Shown here: piece by piece, positions 1 through 5,309 of the stretch
Numbering within the stretch: the first letter of the stretch is position 1
Layout of the letters: every line of letters begins with the position of its first letter
Assembly (NCBI GenBank): GCA_011051425.1
Contig: DRLF01000337.1
Location: forward strand, 1-7,266
Direction of reading: 5' to 3'
Source: Thiolapillus brandeum
Lineage (GTDB): Bacteria > Pseudomonadota > Gammaproteobacteria > Chromatiales > Chromatiaceae
DNA length: 7,266 nucleotides
Position numbers and translations under genes: made by a program
Notes under the pieces: generated by a model
Database searches by the model: none
Seen by the model: only the letters and a program-made list of their open reading frames with translations
What the model was told of the DNA's origin: nothing

Positions 1-816
1 AGCACGTGCGCTTGTCTGAATATGCTGTATCTCTGCGATGATGCTGTCGAGTGTGGCTGCCAGCTGCTGATGTACCTGCATGGGATCGCTGCCTTCCACC
101 ACATAGGGCCGGTAGCCATAGCCCTCGAACAGTTTCTGGAGATCCGCAGTATCGATACGCGCTAATACCGTGGGATTGGCGATCTTGTAACCGTTCAGGT
201 GCAGTACGGGCAGCACAGCACCGTCGCGCACAGGGTTGAGAAACTTGTTGCTGTGCCAGGCCGTTGCCAGGGGCCCGGTTTCTGCTTCACCGTCTCCCAC
301 CACGCAGAGTGCGAGCAGGTCGGGATTGTCGAATACCGCACCGAAGGCATGGGACAGGGAATAGCCCAGTTCACCGCCTTCGTTGATGGAGCCGGGTGTT
401 TCGGGTGCGCAGTGGCTGGGAATGCCGCCGGGAAAGGAAAACTGCTTGAAGAGGTGCTTCATGCCTTCCCTGTCCCTGGAAACATCGGGGTACAGTTCGC
501 TGTAACTGCCTTCCATCCAGGTGCTGGCAACCAGTGCCGGCCCGCCGTGGCCTGGACCGGTGATGAAGATGGCGTCCAGATTCTCACGCCTGATGATCCT
601 GTTCATGTGCGCGTACAGCATGTTCAGTCCTGGTGTCGTACCCCAGTGCCCCAGGCGGCGTGGCTTGATGTGCTCCGGTTCCAGAGGCTGTTCCAGAAGG
701 GGGTTGTCCAGCAGAAAGATCTGTCCTGCGGAAAGATAGTTGGCGGCGCGCCACCAGGCATGAATATTCTCGAGTTCCTCCTGAGAGAGAGGGGATGTAT
801 GAGCTGCAGTGTTCAT
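1..816 (-). CDS. xfp: Phosphoketolase (xylulose-5-phosphate/fructose-6-phosphate), N-terminal part, 3' end beyond window
   Basis: Thiamine-diphosphate enzyme of the cytoplasm that cleaves xylulose 5-phosphate (and in many members fructose 6-phosphate) with inorganic phosphate to acetyl phosphate plus glyceraldehyde 3-phosphate or erythrose 4-phosphate. The reading frame is open from the ATG at 816 to the window edge, giving 272 residues; the family is usually about 800, so roughly a third is present. Visible family hallmarks are GHWGTTPG at residues 56-63, GPGHGG at 87-92, [10 protein letters not shown] at 133-142, and the cofactor/Mg segment GDGEAETGP at 174-182 followed by [11 protein letters not shown] at 206-216. 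His57, His90 and His135 sit where the family has conserved active-site histidines. The start is firm: AGGAA lies 7 bases upstream (824-828), and the ATG overlaps the preceding TGA as ATGA, implying translational coupling to the LETM1-like gene. Whether it prefers xylulose 5-phosphate or fructose 6-phosphate cannot be read from this part. Confidence 0.95.
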   Translation of the reverse strand, partial: MNTAAHTSPLSQEELENIHAWWRAANYLSAGQIFLLDNPLLEQPLEPEHIKPRRLGHWGTTPGLNMLYAHMNRIIRRENLDAIFITGPGHGGPALVASTWMEGSYSELYPDVSRDREGMKHLFKQFSFPGGIPSHCAPETPGSINEGGELGYSLSHAFGAVFDNPDLLALCVVGDGEAETGPLATAWHSNKFLNPVRDGAVLPVLHLNGYKIANPTVLARIDTADLQKLFEGYGYRPYVVEGSDPMQVHQQLAATLDSIIAEIQHIQTSARA

Positions 817-1205
817 GATGGTTTTCCTTGTTTCGCACCGGGAGATATTTCCGGCAACAGATCGACATTGAAATGGTTGGCCAGGGCATACAGTCCGGGC
901 AGGGTAATGAAGGCGCCAGGCAGGATGCCGATGACGGCCATGCCGAGATATTTCAACAGCTCGGCCAGTGCATGGTTGGCGGCTTGCATTTCCTCATGGC
1001 TGAGTTTTTCGCCGGTGGCAAAGCGCAGGTAGGTTTTTGTAAAGAGCTTCGTGTTTTCGGTGTTCTCTTCCAGGATATCTTTCAGTTCCAGGAGCATGTG
1101 GTGCAGATGTGCATGCAGTTCCTCGACGGTGTATTTTTCCCGCCAGTGTTCTTCCAGGTGTTCGAGAAGCTGCCGTGCGTCGATATGATGTGATGAAAGC
1201 GACAT
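813..1205 (-). CDS. Small His-rich protein with LETM1-like (ribosome-binding-domain-like) C-terminal segment
   Basis: Predicted 130-residue protein. Residues 1-60 are a charged, probably helical stretch unusually rich in histidine (His6, 7, 16, 20, 31, 33, 35, 36, including HAHLHH at 31-36). Residues about 62-120 end in a hydrophobic stretch with an ILPG turn (94-97) and finish in DLLPEIS (115-121). This pattern resembles the LETM1-like domain of bacterial proteins and of the mitochondrial inner-membrane LETM1, which is tied to K+/H+ or Ca2+/H+ exchange. The resemblance is from memory of the pattern, not from a search. The start at 1205 is preferred because GAGG sits 6 bases upstream; an in-frame GTG at 1217 would add four residues but has a poorly spaced site. 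It begins 18 bases after the DUF4010 gene and its stop overlaps the phosphoketolase start, so it is almost certainly co-translated with both. The histidines might bind a metal or respond to pH, which is inference. Function unknown. Confidence 0.8.
   Translation of the reverse strand: MSLSSHHIDARQLLEHLEEHWREKYTVEELHAHLHHMLLELKDILEENTENTKLFTKTYLRFATGEKLSHEEMQAANHALAELLKYLGMAVIGILPGAFITLPGLYALANHFNVDLLPEISPGAKQGKPS
824..828 (-). promoter_or_regulatory. Ribosome binding site of phosphoketolase inside the preceding gene
   Basis: AGGAA on the minus strand, 7 bases before the ATG at 816 and within the last codons of the LETM1-like gene. Together with the ATGA stop/start overlap it indicates both independent initiation and translational coupling. 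Confidence 0.7.
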
Positions 1206-1211
1206 GGCTTG

Positions 1212-1215
1212 CCTC
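1212..1215 (-). promoter_or_regulatory. Ribosome binding site deciding the LETM1-like gene start
   Basis: GAGG on the minus strand, 6 bases before the ATG at 1205. The in-frame GTG at 1217 is preceded by AGGGA at only about 3 bases, which is too close to be efficient, so the ATG is favoured. Confidence 0.6.
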
Positions 1216-1223
1216 ACGCTTCC

Positions 1224-2528
1224 CTAGAATCCGACCCGGGACATGCCCAGGCCATAGATGATGGTGAGAATGCCCAGGATCAGCAGGTAAAGAGCAATCC
1301 TGCCACTGTTCCTGCGCCCCCCCAGCGTGATCGCGTAGAGCGCCTTGAGGAGATTGTTGCTGCCCGCTGCGATAATGATGGCGCCGGTCAGCTGTTGCAG
1401 ACTGGTCGCCTTGTAGTGGCCGCTGAGTATGGACAGGACGAAGGGATCGATATCGGTAAAGCCGACGCCAAAGGAAAGCAGGTTCAGGCCAGTTTGCCCG
1501 AAATGGGCGATGACCTGCTGGGTGATGATCATCATGATCACGAACAGGAGGGCGAACAGGAGCGCGATACCCAGCTCAAGGGGATTGGAGCGTCCAAGAT
1601 CCGGCGTGGTTTGCGTGGAAGAGGGTGCCGTCCTGTCGATCAGGACCGCACCACCGATGGCAAGAGTGCTGAATAACAGCAGAGGAATGATGGCATCGGG
1701 CACGAGGCTGATGTTCATGATGGCGATCAGTGCCAGCAGCCGCAGATACATGATGCCCGAGGCAGCAAGAATACCGGCATTCAGTGCGGCATCCGGTTTT
1801 TCCAGCAGACGGCTCTTTCGCGCCAGGACCACGGTGGTGGCCGTGCTGGAATACAGTCCACCCAGCAGCCCGGTTACCAGGTAGCCCTGGCGTTTCAGCA
1901 GGTATTTTTTCAGAATATAGCCTGCATAGGATATTGCGGAGATCACCACGACTGCCAGCCATATCTTGAATGGCGTAGCCGGGATGTAACTGGAAACAGG
2001 CTGGTTGGGCAGTAAAGGCAGTATAACGCCGGACAACAGCAGAAATTTCGCCAGGGTGGGAATCTCCTGGGGCTCCAGGTCCTTGGTCAGAAGCTGGGTG
2101 AAAGGGCGGGCGCTCAGTATGAAAACGATTGCCACGAACAGCAGAACCAGAAACCAGGGTGGCAGTAGCATGACGACCGGCCCATAGGTATAGACGGTCA
2201 GGGAAATGAGCGGCTGCAACAGCCCTGACTGGCCGTTTTTCAGCTTCTGGTGATAGAACAGCGAAAAAAACAGGACAAGCCCGAGCATGCCTGCCAGGTA
2301 CAGATGATAACCCGGGTCCAGCTGATAGAGCACGAAACCTAGAATGGCGATGAAGGTGAAGGTGCGTGTGGTGCCCAGACTGATGGAAGGTACTTCCGGA
2401 CGTTCCTTGCTGCGCAGCAGGATGTATTCGCGGAACTCCAGACCGGTGAGGAAACCGAAGACGGCCACCAGGGAGAACTGGAACCATACCTGGGAAAGTA
2501 AATCGGCGATGAGGCTATGCTGGGTCAT
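1224..2528 (-). CDS. MgtC/SapB-family DUF4010 integral membrane protein
   Basis: Predicted 434-residue polytopic membrane protein. The N-terminal third resembles the MgtC/SapB domain: a first membrane segment running into GFLTGLEFRE (residues 25-34) and then GTTRTFTFIAILGF (52-65), matching the family's GLxRE and G-x-RT-hydrophobic pattern. The C-terminal part fits DUF4010: PFKIWLAVV (186-194), GLLGGLYSSTATTVVLARKS (220-239), GVGFTDIDPF (354-363) and AAGSNNLLKALYAITLGGRR (387-406), with hydrophobic spans between. Length and two-domain order are those of the usual full-length family, whose function is not established. MgtC itself is a small membrane protein encoded beside the MgtB P-type ATPase in Salmonella and acts on ATP homeostasis and Mg2+/K+ physiology. 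Here the gene follows the proton ATPase by 26 bases and precedes the LETM1-like gene by 18, so a role alongside the pump is a reasonable inference. The ATG at 2528 has only a weak ribosome binding site (GGA about 10 bases upstream), so it may depend on coupling to the ATPase gene. Confidence 0.9.
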   Translation of the reverse strand: MTQHSLIADLLSQVWFQFSLVAVFGFLTGLEFREYILLRSKERPEVPSISLGTTRTFTFIAILGFVLYQLDPGYHLYLAGMLGLVLFFSLFYHQKLKNGQSGLLQPLISLTVYTYGPVVMLLPPWFLVLLFVAIVFILSARPFTQLLTKDLEPQEIPTLAKFLLLSGVILPLLPNQPVSSYIPATPFKIWLAVVVISAISYAGYILKKYLLKRQGYLVTGLLGGLYSSTATTVVLARKSRLLEKPDAALNAGILAASGIMYLRLLALIAIMNISLVPDAIIPLLLFSTLAIGGAVLIDRTAPSSTQTTPDLGRSNPLELGIALLFALLFVIMMIITQQVIAHFGQTGLNLLSFGVGFTDIDPFVLSILSGHYKATSLQQLTGAIIIAAGSNNLLKALYAITLGGRRNSGRIALYLLILGILTIIYGLGMSRVGF

Positions 2529-2554
2529 GAGGCTTTGTCCGTGTGCTGTACATG

Positions 2555-5149
2555 TCAGATCTCGACCGCCACGCCTTTCAGGTGGTGATAGAAACGCAGT
2601 ACCAGCATTTTCACCGCATCATTGAAGACAAACCATGACAGTGCATAGGCCCACATGCCCAATGCCCATTCCCAGCCAATGGGCGTCATCAGGCCAAATC
2701 CATAGACGGCTATGATGGTGCCTATGACGCGACTCGAAAAGGTGGCCGAGAACAGAATCCAGGAAGGATAGGGGCGTTTAAAGAACCAGTCATCGATACG
2801 CGTGTTGTAGATGGTGCCGTGACCGGCAATGACCAGTTTGGCGAAAAACACAGACTGCACAAAATCCAGGGGCAGTTTCATGTACACGATCAATATCCAG
2901 AACAGCAGGAAGGATGACAGTACGCCAGCCAGTCCCAGCCAGCTGGCCATGACCAGTACCTGGTGCATGTTCCAGCGTACCGGTTGTTCCCGCACCTTGG
3001 TGTTGTCGTAGGCGATGGCAAGGATGGGAATATCGTTCAACAAAGCGAGTACGATAATCATCAGCGCCGTTACCGGATAGAACTGGAACACGCCGATAGC
3101 AAGACTCATGAAGATGATGATGCGTATGGTTTCGGCGATACGGAAAATGGTATAGCTCTGCATGCGCTCGAAAGTTGTGCGCGCCAGCTTGATGGCATCG
3201 ACAATCACTCGCAATCCGGGGGCCATCAGGACGATATCGGCTGCAGCCCGGGCTGCATCGGTTGCACCGCTGACGGCAATGCCCGCATCGGCTTTCTTCA
3301 GTGCCGGTGCATCGTTGACGCCATCGCCGGTCATGCCGACGATGTGGTCGGCCTTCTGCAGCTTGTCCACGATGAAATACTTGTCTTCGGGGTAGACCTG
3401 GGCGAAGCCGTCGGCAGCTTCGATCTGGGCGATGATCTCCGATTCATGCTTTTTGATGGTGCCCTTGGGAAGCACCATGGTATTCAGCTCTTTCCTGACC
3501 TGATCGACAATACCCTCGACGGTGCTTTGCAACTGATCTTCCGGAATATCTGACCTGATGGATTTCAGCAGTGCCTTGGAGATCACTTTTGCCAGCAACA
3601 GGTATTCTTCTGTGCTTTCACCCTGAAGCTCACGGATGTCTTCGATGTTGTCTCCGATATCCAGCAACCCCGCGATGTATCTGGCCACCGCCAGATTGTC
3701 GCCGGTGACCATCTTGGTCACCACGCCCTTGGCCCTGGCCTCGGCAATGGTGTGTTTGGAGTCTTCCCTGGGAGGGTCGAACAGAGGGATCAGGCCGACA
3801 AAGGTAAATGTATCGGCATCTGCTGTCCTGAAAGCCACGCCCAGCGTGCGGAAACCACGCTGGGCGAAGGTGTTGACCTGGGCGAAAGCCGCCTGCTTGT
3901 CCATATCACGGTTGTGGCACAGATCGATGATGACCTGCGGTGCGCCTTTGGTAACGATCAGGTCCGGCCCATTGCCGGTGGAGAAGGTGGCTTCTGTGCG
4001 CTTCGAGACCGGATCGAAAGGCACAAATTTCTTCAGCGTGTAGTGGCTCAGCCTGTCCTGCAGGCCACGACGATTCAGGATTTCGAAGATGGGTTGTTCG
4101 ATGGGATCCTGGTTTTCCTCCCGGCTGGCCAGCGCCGCGTACAGAAACAGATCATCTTCGCCAAAATCACCGGCCACATAGGCGGGCGCGACAGACATGC
4201 GGTTCTGCGTCAGCGTTCCCGTTTTGTCCGAACACAGAATATCCATGCCGGCCAGTTCCTCGATGGCGTCCAGGCGGCTGACGATGGCCTGTTTTTTTGC
4301 CAGGGCGGTGGCGCCAATCGCCATGGTGACCGTAAGTACAGCGGGCATCGCTACAGGAATTGCTGAGATGGTCAGCACCAGAGAGAAGATCAGTACTTCA
4401 GTGAGCGGTTCATGCCGCTGAATTCCCAGATAGATGATGATGGCGATCATCGCCAGGGTAAGCAGGATGAGGAAGTTTCCTACCTTGATGACCATGCGTT
4501 TGAAATGGCTGCGCCCTTCCATTTGCGCCCTGGCTACCAGACCGACGGTCTTTCCGAAGTAAGTGTTCAGGCCTGTGCCGGTGACAATGGCCACCATCTC
4601 ACCCTGCTTGACGACAGTATTGGCATAGGCTTCCTGGCCAGCCTCTCTGTCCACCGGCAAGGATTCACCGGTCAGGGCGGACTGGTCTATTTGCAGAAAA
4701 TCACCCCCTCCCAGCAACTTGATGTCGGCGGGAATGATATCTCCAATTTTTACTTTTATGATATCGCCGGGCACCAGTTCGGCTGCGGGTAACTGCTGCC
4801 ATTGGCCATCACGTTTCACCAGGGATTTGAGCGCCAGCTTCTGTTTGAGCACGGCAATGGCATTCAGTGCCTTGGATTCCTGGTAGAAATCCACGAAGGC
4901 ATTCACCAGCAGCATCACCATGATGATGGTGAAATCCTCCCAGCGCTGTACAGAGGCCGAGAGAATGGCGGCCACTTCGATCATCCAGGGTATGGGACCC
5001 CAGAAGCGCTTGGCCAGCCTTACAGTCCAGCTTTCTTCCCGGGTATCCAGGCGGTTGAAGCCAAACTTCTGCTGGCGCTCGCCTGCTTCTTCACTGCTGA
5101 GACCGCTATCTGGGTCTGTACGCAGGAGTGAAGGATCTATGTCTGTCAT
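2555..5149 (-). CDS. P3A-type plasma-membrane proton-translocating ATPase
   Basis: Predicted 864-residue P-type ATPase that would export protons across the cytoplasmic membrane using ATP. Motifs in order: TGES in the actuator domain (160-163), IPVAMP in membrane segment 4 (264-269), phosphorylation motif DKTGT with Asp308 (codon 4226-4228), KGAP in the nucleotide-binding domain (401-404), TGDN (482-485) and TGDGVND (607-613). About ten membrane segments are seen: four before the catalytic loop and six after. Residues matching the transport site of plant AHA2 are present: Asn83 in segment 2, Arg676 in segment 5 and Asp706 in segment 6 (LLNDIPI). This favours H+ over Ca2+, Mg2+ or K+. The chain ends soon after segment 10, so there is no long C-terminal autoinhibitory domain. 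The stretch between TGDN and TGDGVND is 125 residues, about 50 longer than I recall for plant pumps. Start chosen at the ATG at 5149 because AGGAA lies 7 bases upstream; an in-frame TTG at 5182 would add 11 lysine-rich residues but has no good site. Confidence 0.95.
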   Translation of the reverse strand: MTDIDPSLLRTDPDSGLSSEEAGERQQKFGFNRLDTREESWTVRLAKRFWGPIPWMIEVAAILSASVQRWEDFTIIMVMLLVNAFVDFYQESKALNAIAVLKQKLALKSLVKRDGQWQQLPAAELVPGDIIKVKIGDIIPADIKLLGGGDFLQIDQSALTGESLPVDREAGQEAYANTVVKQGEMVAIVTGTGLNTYFGKTVGLVARAQMEGRSHFKRMVIKVGNFLILLTLAMIAIIIYLGIQRHEPLTEVLIFSLVLTISAIPVAMPAVLTVTMAIGATALAKKQAIVSRLDAIEELAGMDILCSDKTGTLTQNRMSVAPAYVAGDFGEDDLFLYAALASREENQDPIEQPIFEILNRRGLQDRLSHYTLKKFVPFDPVSKRTEATFSTGNGPDLIVTKGAPQVIIDLCHNRDMDKQAAFAQVNTFAQRGFRTLGVAFRTADADTFTFVGLIPLFDPPREDSKHTIAEARAKGVVTKMVTGDNLAVARYIAGLLDIGDNIEDIRELQGESTEEYLLLAKVISKALLKSIRSDIPEDQLQSTVEGIVDQVRKELNTMVLPKGTIKKHESEIIAQIEAADGFAQVYPEDKYFIVDKLQKADHIVGMTGDGVNDAPALKKADAGIAVSGATDAARAAADIVLMAPGLRVIVDAIKLARTTFERMQSYTIFRIAETIRIIIFMSLAIGVFQFYPVTALMIIVLALLNDIPILAIAYDNTKVREQPVRWNMHQVLVMASWLGLAGVLSSFLLFWILIVYMKLPLDFVQSVFFAKLVIAGHGTIYNTRIDDWFFKRPYPSWILFSATFSSRVIGTIIAVYGFGLMTPIGWEWALGMWAYALSWFVFNDAVKMLVLRFYHHLKGVAVEI

Positions 5150-5156
5150 GCCGTAT

Positions 5157-5161
5157 TTCCT
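5157..5161 (-). promoter_or_regulatory. Ribosome binding site deciding the ATPase start
   Basis: AGGAA within AAAAGGAAA on the minus strand, 7 bases before the ATG at 5149. It supports that ATG over the in-frame TTG at 5182, which has only a GAG very close to it. Confidence 0.75.
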
Positions 5162-5205
5162 TTTGTCGGTTTTTTTGTTCAAGGCTCAAAACATAGACGA
5201 CTGCA

Positions 5206-5243
5206 GCCTGAAGTATGGCTGTCCAGGAGACAGCACCTCAGGC
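5206..5243 (-). other. Intergenic hairpin between ppsA and the ATPase gene
   Basis: In the minus-strand transcript, GCCTGAGGT pairs with ACTTCAGGC (9 pairs, one G-U). After a 3-base bulge, GCTGTC pairs with GACAGC around a 5-base loop. The result is a 38-base two-part stem. It is followed by TGCAGTCGTC, not a run of T, so it is a poor classical terminator. It could stabilise the 3' end of ppsA mRNA, act as a weak attenuator, or be a processing site. The pairing is seen directly; the role is inference. Confidence 0.55.
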
Positions 5244-5270
5244 AGGTACATCTTGCTCTTGAAAGACCAC

Positions 5271-5289
5271 CGAAAAACGCTGTTTTTCG
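5271..5289 (-). other. Perfect 8-bp inverted repeat just after ppsA
   Basis: CGAAAAAC and GTTTTTCG are separated by three bases, 20 bases past the ppsA stop. On the transcript this gives an A/U-rich 8-bp hairpin with a 3-base loop. The stem is weak for a terminator and no T tract follows, although the T5 inside its own descending arm could help release. As DNA it could equally be a small operator for a dimeric regulator. Confidence 0.45.
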
Positions 5290-5309
5290 ACGACTTGTCA
5301 AAGGTAAGT

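Noticed and set aside
199..1032. Long plus-strand open frame of 277 codons
   Set aside because: It lies antisense to phosphoketolase and the LETM1-like gene, both with clear family motifs or coupled starts. Its translation has no recognisable domain and is rich in Gly, Cys and Val as expected for a shadow frame.
828..1193. Plus-strand open frame of 121 codons opposite the LETM1-like gene
   Set aside because: The minus-strand frame has a good ribosome site, operon spacing and an ATGA overlap with its neighbour. The plus-strand translation is low-complexity Gln/Phe-rich and looks like an antisense artefact.
1576..2487. Second minus-strand open frame of 303 codons within the DUF4010 gene
   Set aside because: It is in a different frame of a gene whose main frame has clear membrane segments and family motifs. 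The alternative product is rich in Arg, His and Pro with no membrane or domain pattern.
5150..5182. N-terminal extension of the ATPase from a TTG at 5182
   Set aside because: The 11 added residues (MNKKTDKRKYG) overlap the strong AGGAA site of the ATG at 5149, and the TTG has no well-spaced ribosome site.
5206..5289. Rho-independent terminator after ppsA
   Set aside because: Both hairpins lack the run of T residues needed immediately after the stem, and one has an A/T-rich stem. They are listed as hairpins only.
5296..5301. Perfect TTGACA on the minus strand after ppsA, a possible -35 box for the ATPase operon
   Set aside because: At 16-18 bases downstream there are only CGTTTT/GTTTTT/TTTTTC-like sequences, which match the -10 consensus poorly. 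I cannot support a promoter from this.
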